A DNA stretch of 6,073 nucleotides from Clostridia bacterium (GTDB lineage Bacteria > Bacillota_A > Clostridia > Peptostreptococcales > JAAYPU01): contig JAKSCF010000401.1 in NCBI GenBank assembly GCA_022360735.1, forward strand, positions 1-6,073, read 5' to 3'. Positions within the stretch are counted from its first letter, which is position 1, and every line of letters begins with the position of its first letter. Shown in pieces: positions 1 to 4,822 of this stretch. The notes beneath the pieces are model-generated. The model did not search any database. It was not told the DNA's origin and saw nothing but the letters and a program-made list of their open reading frames with translations. The position numbers and the translations under genes are program-made.

Positions 1-110
1 TATAGAAATTTTTCTTAATGATTTCAATGTTATTTGTATAAAAAAACCTTAATGTAGAAAATATAGTCTTAGGTGTATGTAAATATATTCATATTTTGTA
101 CTACCTAAAT

Positions 111-118
111 AGGAGTGA
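111..118 (+). promoter_or_regulatory. Ribosome binding site fixing a TTG start
   Basis: AGGAGTGA lies six bases before the TTG at 125. It is the only strong Shine-Dalgarno sequence near the 5' end of the penicillin-binding-protein frame. It supports TTG as the start, because the protein from there has the expected short basic cytoplasmic tail followed by a membrane anchor. Positions 1-110 hold no gene and no promoter I can defend. Confidence 0.8.
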
Positions 119-124
119 TTTACA

Positions 125-1798
125 TTGCGAAACAAAAGCGAAAATGAAGAAGGAAAAAAGTATAAAAGAATATGGTTTTTAGGAAACATTGTTACAATTA
201 TTTTATTATTACTTATAATTAGATTGTATTTAATTCAAATTGTTGATGGCGACAAATATAGTGAATTAACGCAGAGACAGTACCAATATAGAGTCAACCA
301 TGTAAGCAGTAGAGGAACGATATATGATCGAAATATGCAGCCGTTGACGAATGTAGAAGACACTACATTATTATTTGTGGACAACAGTATGATAAACGAC
401 CAAGTGCAGGAAAGTATGAAGCACATTGCAGAAGAAGACTTGGAAATTTTGGGAGAAAATCAAGGCACCAGATATAGGATTTTACGAGTCAATGATCAAG
501 ATCATGAAGCCATGTCAAACTTGTTGGCTTCATATTTCACTTATCCTTTACAGTTGTATAAAAGATACTATGATTATCAGCCTGCTGCGCATATAATAGG
601 CTATGTGAATCAATGGGACAATAAAGGAGCAGTTGGCCTGGAGAAAAGCTTTGAGAGCATATTGAACAGCTCTCAACCGGAAATTTATGCAACAGTGGAT
701 GGTGTCAATAATATAATTCCAGGTTTAGGTTTTCAAGTCAATAATGTGTCACAGCCAAACAGAAGTATTGTAACAACTTTAGATATTAAAATACAAAAAA
801 AAATAGAAGAAATATTAAAAGAAAACAACCAAAAGGGAAGTGCCATTGTTTTGGAAGCAGGAAGTGGAGATATATTGGCTTGTGCAAATTATCCTGCTTA
901 TAACCCAAACCGTATATCACTTTATTTAGAAAGTGATAATGAAGAGCTATTTAATAGAGCTGTACAAGTTGGATATCCACCTGGTTCTATTTTCAAGATA
1001 GTGGTTGCGGCAGCAGCGTTAGAATCAGGAATAGTTGACGAAGAAACATCGTTTTTTTGTAAAGGATATGAAGAGATTAATGATGTGAAAATAAAATGTA
1101 CATCATATAAAAGGGGTGGGCATGGTTCATTGAATTTAGAAGGTGCATTTTGCCATTCTTGCAATGCAGCCTTTATTCAACTTGGCATTCAAACAGGAAG
1201 CGAAGCAATATTGGAGATGAGTAAAAAATTTGGGGTAGGTAATAAAACCGGTATAAGACTTGATGAAGAATATGTCGGGAATTTACCGACAGCCGATGAA
1301 GTAAAAGGTGCAGGCATTGGTAATTTATCAGTAGGACAAGGAGAATTGCTGGTTACACCACTACAAATTGCAAGATTGACTGCGATTATTGCTAATAATG
1401 GGATTGATTATGGTATCAACTTAGTCCAAACTATAATAGATCACAATGATACCACCACAGATATATCCAATAAGATACACCAGCGCATGATTTCAAGAGA
1501 TACTGCAGAGATTTTAGGTCAATACATGAAAAAAACGGTGGAGGAAGGAACTGCAGATAATTTAGGTAAAATATTTTCATGGGAAGCAGCAGGGAAGACC
1601 GGCTCAGCTCAATCTGTGTATAAGAACAAAGAAGTAACCCATGCTTGGTTTACAGGGTATATACCTTACCAGAATCCAGAGTATATTATAACAGTTTTTA
1701 TGGAGGATGGAAAATCAGGTAGACAAGCTGCTGTTCCCGTGTGTAAAAAAATTGTAGAGGCTTTATATAATGAACATTATAAGGAACCGGTAGATTAA
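125..1798 (+). CDS. Class B penicillin-binding protein (PBP2/SpoVD/FtsI type transpeptidase)
   Basis: This is a DD-transpeptidase that cross-links peptidoglycan on the outer face of the membrane. The 557-residue product has a short basic, charged N-terminus (1-16) and one membrane segment (about 17-39, rich in Leu and Ile). The class B dimerisation region follows, with RGTIYDRN at 63-70 and HIIGYVN at 156-162. The transpeptidase domain runs from about 205 to 550. All three active-site motifs are intact: SIFK (288-291, Ser288 nucleophile, Lys291), SCN (345-347) and KTGS (491-494). SVGQGELLVTPLQIA (402-416) is also typical. There is no transglycosylase domain and no C-terminal PASTA domain, so it is shorter than B. 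subtilis SpoVD. The start is a TTG with a good ribosome binding site. From memory, a similar gene lies next to sigK in C. difficile, which suggests a role in spore cortex or septal wall synthesis. That role is inference; a vegetative elongation or division enzyme cannot be excluded. Confidence 0.93.
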   Translation: MRNKSENEEGKKYKRIWFLGNIVTIILLLLIIRLYLIQIVDGDKYSELTQRQYQYRVNHVSSRGTIYDRNMQPLTNVEDTTLLFVDNSMINDQVQESMKHIAEEDLEILGENQGTRYRILRVNDQDHEAMSNLLASYFTYPLQLYKRYYDYQPAAHIIGYVNQWDNKGAVGLEKSFESILNSSQPEIYATVDGVNNIIPGLGFQVNNVSQPNRSIVTTLDIKIQKKIEEILKENNQKGSAIVLEAGSGDILACANYPAYNPNRISLYLESDNEELFNRAVQVGYPPGSIFKIVVAAAALESGIVDEETSFFCKGYEEINDVKIKCTSYKRGGHGSLNLEGAFCHSCNAAFIQLGIQTGSEAILEMSKKFGVGNKTGIRLDEEYVGNLPTADEVKGAGIGNLSVGQGELLVTPLQIARLTAIIANNGIDYGINLVQTIIDHNDTTTDISNKIHQRMISRDTAEILGQYMKKTVEEGTADNLGKIFSWEAAGKTGSAQSVYKNKEVTHAWFTGYIPYQNPEYIITVFMEDGKSGRQAAVPVCKKIVEALYNEHYKEPVD

Positions 1799-1855
1799 AC
1801 CGAGATTATTCATAATAAACTATATATATCTACTGCATCTTTTGGGTCTTTAAGC

Positions 1856-1897
1856 AAAAAAAGAACTTTGTGTGCAACAGCACCAAGGTTCTTTTTT
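1856..1897. terminator. Bidirectional intrinsic terminator between convergent genes
   Basis: AAGAACTTTG (1861-1870) pairs with CAAGGTTCTT (1884-1893) with one G-T wobble. The stem continues, after a bulged T1871, as GTGC (1872-1875) with GCAC (1880-1883), closing on the loop AACA. T1892-1897 follows on the plus strand, and A1856-1862 gives a seven-base T run on the minus strand. It lies 58 bases after the penicillin-binding-protein stop and 18 bases after the stop of the small minus-strand gene, so one hairpin can end both transcripts. Confidence 0.88.
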
Positions 1898-1914
1898 AAT
1901 GAATACAATATTAG

Positions 1915-2043
1915 CTATAGGTCTTTCTTATCATATGCAATAAGCACGTATTTATTACCAAAGGTAAGCTCCAATTTTTGAATGGCTTCTAAGTCATTGG
2001 ATGAAAGATTTGCTATAGGCATAGGATTTGTTTTTCTGTCCAT
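1915..2043 (-). CDS. Small 42-residue protein of unknown function
   Basis: An ATG at 2043 opens 42 codons ending in TAG at 1917-1915. The product begins MDRKTNPMPIANLSS, continues with a likely amphipathic helix (about 16-27, NDLEAIQKLELT), and ends with a hydrophobic strand, YVLIAY (32-37), and a charged tail. There is no signal peptide, membrane segment or cysteine. Support for a real gene: AAGGAGA lies about 11 bases before the ATG, the composition is protein-like, and a strong terminator sits just past the stop. It converges on the penicillin-binding-protein gene and diverges from sigK. I have a loose impression of similar helix-plus-strand small proteins in Clostridia but recognise no named family, so no function is assigned. 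Its place beside sporulation genes makes a sporulation role possible but unproven. Confidence 0.66.
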   Translation of the reverse strand: MDRKTNPMPIANLSSNDLEAIQKLELTFGNKYVLIAYDKKDL

Positions 2044-2193
2044 AAATATATTTTCTCCTTATTTATAAATTCTAAGCGGACTGTGTTTTTATACTACATC
2101 CACTCAACTTAGTATGCGCATCTTCATAACCCTTTATCAATAAATAAGACTAAAAAATTTAAAAAGCGACAAGCCTTTTTTTTAGTGACATGC

Positions 2194-2223
2194 ACTTTTG
2201 ACAAAAAAAATACATATAATTTA
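2194..2223 (+). promoter_or_regulatory. Candidate SigE/SigK-type promoter of sigK
   Basis: CATATAAT at 2213-2220 resembles the -10 of mother-cell sporulation promoters (SigE CATACAAT-like, SigK CATAnnnTA-like). An AC at 2194-2195, 17 bases upstream, fits the minimal SigK -35. This is sensible because sigK is usually switched on by SigE and then by SigK itself. A TTGACA at 2198-2203 is also present, but it is only 11 bases from TATAAT (2215-2220), too short for a SigA promoter. The rest of 2044-2254 between the divergent genes shows only a weak A-rich/T-rich hairpin at about 2161-2182. Confidence 0.4.
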
Positions 2224-2254
2224 AAACTATATATATTGTAGAGGGTGAACGCGT

Positions 2255-2961
2255 ATGTTGTTTCCACTTTTGGCCACATCTCTAATGTGTTCAAAGCCAC
2301 TTATCCTTTTGATGTCCTATGTTTCCATAGGAAATTCTTTTCCCAAGCCTTTAACAGAAGATGAAGAAGAAAAATATTTAACTCAGTATGAAGAAGGTGA
2401 TATGACGGCTAAAAATATTTTAATAGAAAGAAACTTAAGGCTTGTAGCACATATTGTTAAAAAGTATGGCAACACTGGAAAAGATCCAGATGATTTAATT
2501 TCAATAGGGACTATAGGCTTGATTAAATCCATTAATACGTATGATAAAAATAAAGGAACTCGTTTGGCTACATACTCAGCAAGATGTATTGAGAATGAGA
2601 TTTTAATGAATATAAGAGCGGGAAGAAAAAACCGAACAGAAGTATCTTTGCATGAACCCATTGGGATTGACAAAGAAGGTAATGAAATCTCGTTCAATGA
2701 TATTTTAGGAACAGATGCGGATAGCATTGTAGACGATGTTAATATCCGTATCCAGGTTAAAAAATTATATAATAAATATCATCCGTATTAAAAGGCAGAG
2801 AAAAAACCGTCATAATGCTAAGATACGGTCTAACAGGAGAAGGCTGTAAAACACAAAGAGAAATAGCAAAAATGCTGGGGATTTCTCGTTCCTATGTTTC
2901 AAGAATAGAAAAGAAAGCTGTCACCAAATTAAGAGAAGCCTTTAATGGTGAGATTTGTTAA
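2255..2961 (+). pseudogene. sigK: RNA polymerase sigma-K factor, broken by a one-base frameshift
   Basis: SigK directs late mother-cell transcription during sporulation (coat and maturation genes). The first frame (2255-2791) encodes 178 residues. Residues 1-21 are a hydrophobic pro-sequence ending LLMS; by analogy with B. subtilis, cleavage would fall between Ser21 and Tyr22. NLRLVAHIVKKYG (60-72), DLISIGTIGLIKSI (80-93) and RLATYSARCIENEILMNIR (103-121) are sigma region 2. HEPIGIDKEGNEIS (133-146) is typical of SigK. After Lys174 the frame runs into YHPY and TAA. The family sequence resumes in another frame at 2776 as [19 protein letters not shown], then the region 4.2 helix-turn-helix [20 protein letters not shown], ending at TAA 2959-2961. 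Adding one A to the run 2774-2776 restores [15 protein letters not shown] and a 235-residue protein, near the normal length. GAGGGTGA (2241-2248) precedes the ATG. No skin-like element interrupts the gene. A real mutation and a sequencing error are equally open. Confidence 0.9.
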
Positions 2962-2990
2962 TACATAGCTATAAGGAGAGGATAGTTTAT

Positions 2991-3074
2991 TTAATTGCTC
3001 TGATGTAAGGCATGTTTTGTTTTAAATAGTAACAAAAGTTCTATATCCAATATGCTTACATCAGAACAATTTAA
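2991..3074. repeat. Long inverted repeat 30 bases after sigK
   Basis: The left arm (2991-3013) contains AATTGCTCTGATGTAAGGCAT. The right arm (3052-3074) contains its near-complement ATGCTTACATCAGAACAATT, with one mismatch and one or two bulges. A second, smaller stem lies inside the loop: TTTTGTT (3015-3021) with AACAAAA (3031-3037). No T run follows the right arm, so it is not a standard terminator. It may be a structured 3' end of the sigK transcript, a small RNA, or a decayed mobile element. I recognise no family. Confidence 0.6.
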
Positions 3075-3096
3075 TGTTAATTAGAAGAAGAATAAA

Positions 3097-3132
3097 ATTC
3101 CTTATATTAATGAACGTACTGAATATAGGAAT
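3097..3132. repeat. Short inverted repeat
   Basis: ATTCCTTATATT (3097-3108) pairs with AATATAGGAAT (3122-3132), with one bulged T and a 13-base loop. It is AT-rich and weaker than its neighbours, and no T run follows. It is the middle of three inverted repeats in a gene-free stretch. Confidence 0.42.
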
Positions 3133-3170
3133 GTTAAAATACTATATAATTTTCAAAAAATATGATATAC

Positions 3171-3217
3171 TTAGTGGTCTAGGTGGATAACCACCTAGAC
3201 CACTAAAATTTTATAAT
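3171..3217 (+). terminator. Perfect 16-bp hairpin, possible terminator
   Basis: TTAGTGGTCTAGGTGG (3171-3186) is followed by the loop ATAA and its exact complement CCACCTAGACCACTAA (3191-3206). The next bases are AATTTTATAAT, a poor T run for an intrinsic terminator, so termination is possible but not certain. The stem is much richer in G and C than its surroundings. A protein-binding palindrome or a short palindromic repeat element are alternatives. Confidence 0.5.
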
Positions 3218-3232
3218 AAGGTTTCTAAAAAA

Positions 3233-3358
3233 ATGGATAAAGAAAAAAAGAGACAAGAATATGAAGAATACGTAATTAAAAAATATGCAAAGATAGAAAA
3301 AAGAAATACTATAATAACTGTTATTGGAGACCGTTTCAAAGTTTGTGTAAACCTCTAA
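3233..3358 (+). CDS. Doubtful 41-codon reading frame running into the insertion sequence
   Basis: From ATG 3233 the frame encodes a very charged N-terminus (MDKEKKRQEYEEYVIKKYAK), then IEKRNTIITVI, then ten residues that come from the insertion-sequence left end, stopping at 3356-3358. Only the first 31 residues would be host-derived. If the insertion sequence is removed at the proposed target site, the frame meets a TAG at once (4823-4825). So it was either a 31-residue protein, the remains of a gene lost by deletion, or chance. The ribosome binding site is weak (AAGG at about 3218-3221, 11 bases away). I recognise no family. Confidence 0.27.
   Translation: MDKEKKRQEYEEYVIKKYAKIEKRNTIITVIGDRFKVCVNL
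3318..3325 (+). repeat. Candidate left target-site copy
   Basis: CTGTTATT directly precedes the insertion-sequence left end and matches CTCTTATT (4815-4822) directly after the right end at seven of eight bases. IS256-family elements usually make 8- or 9-base target duplications. One mismatch means either some divergence since insertion or a chance match in AT-rich DNA. Confidence 0.42.
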
Positions 3359-3367
3359 ATTGATGTT
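3326..3367 (+). repeat. Left terminal inverted repeat of the insertion sequence
   Basis: The outer part reads GGAGACCGTTTCAAAGTT, followed by TGTGTAAAC and, further in, AAATTGATGTT. Compared with the right end, the outermost seven bases match poorly, but TTTCA, TGTGTAAAC and AAATTGATGTT are shared. This makes an imperfect 42-base repeat with an internal conserved block. It is the expected transposase binding site. Confidence 0.72.
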
Positions 3368-3372
3368 AGAAT
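3343..3372 (+). promoter_or_regulatory. Candidate internal transposase promoter
   Basis: TAGAAT (3367-3372) matches five of six bases of the SigA -10. TTGTGT (3343-3348) is a weak -35 (three of six) at 18-base spacing, and lies inside the terminal repeat. A start near 3379 would give a leader of about 20 bases that begins at the right arm of the hairpin at 3349-3394. Such a transcript would keep the ribosome binding site and lack the arm that blocks it. Confidence 0.45.
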
Positions 3373-3394
3373 AAAAATATCAATTTGGAGGTTT
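3349..3394 (+). promoter_or_regulatory. Hairpin covering the transposase ribosome binding site
   Basis: Bases 3349-3364 (AAACCTCTAAATTGAT) pair with 3379-3394 (ATCAATTTGGAGGTTT), with a single T-G wobble and a 14-base loop. The right arm contains the whole GGAGG (3387-3391) that serves the transposase ATG at 3399. A transcript reading in from the left would fold and hide this site. The known parallel is protection of transposase genes from outside transcription, as in IS10 and IS50. Its function here is inferred from the pairing alone. Confidence 0.62.
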
Positions 3395-3398
3395 TGTT

Positions 3399-4649
3399 AT
3401 GGGAAGAAGAAATGAAAGCCCAGAGAAAAAAAGAAGGCGTGCTTTGATAGGGGAATTCTTAAAAGAGAATCCAGTTAAAGACGGAAATGATATCAATGAT
3501 CTGGTTAAAGAATTGATATCTCAGGTACTTGAAAATGGTCTTGAAGGAGAGCTTGATGAGGAACTTGGGTACACAAGATATGACTATCGTAACAAAGATA
3601 CGGATAACAGCCGTAATGGGTACTCAAGCAAAAAAGTACATACAAGCTATGGAGATACGTCTATAGAAGTTCCAAGAGATCGAAAAGGAGATTTTGAACC
3701 AAAGTTAATCCAGAAGCACCAAAATACTCTAACTCAAGATGTGGAAGCCAAAATAATATCTATGTATGCTAAAGGTATGAGTACTGCAGACATAGAAACA
3801 CATATTAATGATTTGTACGGAATAGAAATGTCAGATTCAACAATAAGCAGGGTTACAGATAAAGTGCTTCCTTTAGTTAAGGAGTGGAAAAGCAAACCGC
3901 TCGAACAGCTGTATGCAGTTGTCTTTATGGATGCTATACATTTTCATGTCAGAAGTGAAGGTCGGATATTAAAAAAAGCAGTGTACATTGCTATTGGCAT
4001 TAATATGGAGGGGTACAGAGATGTTTTAGGCATGTGGATTGGTGAAAATGAGAGTGCAAAATTCTGGGCTTCTGTTATGAATGATATGAAAAACAGAGGT
4101 ACAGAGGATATCTTAATTGCATGTGTTGATGGGCTTAGTGGTTTTCCTAATGCTATAGCTTCAGTATTTCCCGATACACAGCTGCAACAATGCATAATTC
4201 ATCAGATAAGAAATACTACCCGATTCGTTTCATACAAAGATATCAAAATACTGATGGCTGATCTTAAAAGAGTATATACAGCTCCTAGCGAAGAAGTAGC
4301 CCTTTTGGAACTTGATTCTTTTGAAGAAAAATGGGTTCAAAAGTATCCGAAAATAGCAATTTCTTGGAGAAGTAATTGGCCTAACTTATCTACGTATTTC
4401 AAGTATCCTCAAGAAATACGCACTCTAATTTATACAACCAACTTAATTGAAGGTTTTAACCGTCAAATGAGGAAAGTAACCAAGAGTAAACCTGTATTTC
4501 CAACAGATGATAGCCTTTTGAAAATGCTTTATCTAGCAATGATGGATGTAACTAAAAAGTGGACTCAAAGCCGACGTGGTTGGGGTAGTATCCACTCTCA
4601 ATTAGAAGTTTTCTTCGAAGAAAGGCTAGAAAAATATAATATAAGATAA
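3399..4649 (+). CDS. IS256-family (Mutator-like) transposase
   Basis: This is a DDE transposase that cuts and joins the element's ends, probably through a circular copy as known for the family. At 416 residues it is a full-length member. The N-terminal part (1-150) carries basic DNA-binding segments, including GELDEELGYTRYDYRNK (50-66) and the family block NSRNGYSSKKVHTSYG (70-85). The catalytic core shows FMDAIHF (Asp178), ACVDGLSGF (Asp244) and TTNLIEGFNRQMRKV (Glu351). QCIIHQIRN (264-272) is the C-x2-H signature between the second Asp and the Glu. No stop or frameshift is present, so the enzyme is probably active. The start is ATG with GGAGG seven bases upstream. Expression is likely limited by the hairpin at 3349-3394. 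Confidence 0.96.
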   Translation: MGRRNESPEKKRRRALIGEFLKENPVKDGNDINDLVKELISQVLENGLEGELDEELGYTRYDYRNKDTDNSRNGYSSKKVHTSYGDTSIEVPRDRKGDFEPKLIQKHQNTLTQDVEAKIISMYAKGMSTADIETHINDLYGIEMSDSTISRVTDKVLPLVKEWKSKPLEQLYAVVFMDAIHFHVRSEGRILKKAVYIAIGINMEGYRDVLGMWIGENESAKFWASVMNDMKNRGTEDILIACVDGLSGFPNAIASVFPDTQLQQCIIHQIRNTTRFVSYKDIKILMADLKRVYTAPSEEVALLELDSFEEKWVQKYPKIAISWRSNWPNLSTYFKYPQEIRTLIYTTNLIEGFNRQMRKVTKSKPVFPTDDSLLKMLYLAMMDVTKKWTQSRRGWGSIHSQLEVFFEERLEKYNIR

Positions 4650-4662
4650 ATCATAAATAGAC

Positions 4663-4686
4663 AAAAGCTTATGGTGCTTTTTATTG
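4663..4686 (+). terminator. Weak terminator-like hairpin after the transposase gene
   Basis: AAAAGC (4663-4668) pairs with GCTTTT (4676-4681) across a seven-base loop, with only a short T-rich tail (TATT) after it. It lies 14 bases past the transposase stop. The stem is short and AT-rich, so termination is probably partial. Confidence 0.35.
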
Positions 4687-4711
4687 ACATGCTCATATTT
4701 AAAGATATAAT
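4684..4711 (+). promoter_or_regulatory. Perfect-consensus outward promoter in the insertion sequence
   Basis: TTGACA (4684-4689) and TATAAT (4706-4711) are both perfect SigA hexamers at a 16-base spacing. Transcription would start near 4718 and leave the right end of the element. Since the next gene (4818-5870) lies on the opposite strand, the RNA would be antisense to its 3' end. It could also serve a sequence formed when the two element ends are joined. Confidence 0.62.
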
Positions 4712-4716
4712 GCAAC

Positions 4717-4753
4717 TAAGGGACAGATGCTTGTCTTTGACATTTGCCCCTTA
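4717..4753 (+). repeat. Stem-loop at the start of the outward transcript
   Basis: TAAGGGACAGATG (4717-4729) pairs with CATTTGCCCCTTA (4741-4753), with one A-C mismatch and one G-T wobble, and an 11-base loop. It starts at about the predicted transcription start of the outward promoter. No T run follows on either strand, so it is not a standard terminator. A 5' RNA-stabilising stem or a subterminal protein site are possible. Confidence 0.55.
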
Positions 4754-4771
4754 AAAAATCACTTCATATTC

Positions 4772-4814
4772 AACATCAATTTTTATAGTTTACACAAAAT
4801 CTGAAATTTACCCT
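4772..4814 (-). repeat. Right terminal inverted repeat of the insertion sequence
   Basis: Read on the minus strand, the end is AGGGTAAATTTCAGATTT, then TGTGTAAAC, then AAAATTGATGTT. It aligns with the left end (3326-3367) with one gap. The outermost bases differ (AGGGTAAA against GGAGACCG), which leaves the exact tip uncertain. Confidence 0.7.
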
Positions 4815-4822
4815 CTCTTATT
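4815..4822 (+). repeat. Candidate right target-site copy
   Basis: CTCTTATT follows the right end and matches the left flank CTGTTATT (3318-3325) at seven of eight bases. It contains the stop codon of the beta-helix gene (TAA on the minus strand, 4820-4818). Either copy of the site gives the same stop, so insertion did not change that protein. Confidence 0.42.

Larger units (their letters stand above)
3326..4814 (+). mobile_element. IS256-family insertion sequence, about 1.49 kb, apparently complete
   Basis: The element carries one intact transposase gene flanked by related inverted ends, the normal layout and size for the IS256 family. The outer ends were placed by aligning the two termini through the shared TGTGTAAAC and TTTCA blocks and by the near-matching 8-base flanks; each edge is uncertain by one or two bases. 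The right part (4650-4814) is non-coding and holds a weak hairpin, an outward promoter and a stem-loop. The element sits between sigK and the beta-helix gene and leaves the latter's stop codon intact. Confidence 0.85.

Noticed and set aside
34..97. Possible promoter elements upstream of the penicillin-binding protein (TTGTAT, TATAGT, TATATT, CATATTTT)
   Set aside because: No pair has acceptable spacing for SigA or for a sporulation sigma. Such AT-rich hexamers are expected by chance here.
2161..2182. Hairpin AAAAAGC...GCCTTTTT as a terminator
   Set aside because: The stem is only A-T pairs plus two, with a bulge, and no gene ends upstream of it on either strand.
2198..2220. TTGACA followed by TATAAT before sigK as a SigA promoter
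   Set aside because: The two hexamers are only 11 bases apart, too close for SigA. The CATATAAT context fits a sporulation sigma better.
2383..2727. A 114-codon minus-strand frame across sigK
   Set aside because: It lies wholly inside the clear SigK coding sequence in the opposite direction and has no start signals.
2760..2791. Programmed -1 frameshift in sigK
   Set aside because: The window open in both frames has no slippery heptamer and no obvious stimulatory structure. Slippage at the upstream A6 run meets a stop codon.
2815..2961. C-terminal sigK piece as a separately translated region 4 protein from ATG 2815
   Set aside because: There is no ribosome binding site at a proper distance, and only about 48 residues would be made. 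It is better explained as the detached end of sigK.
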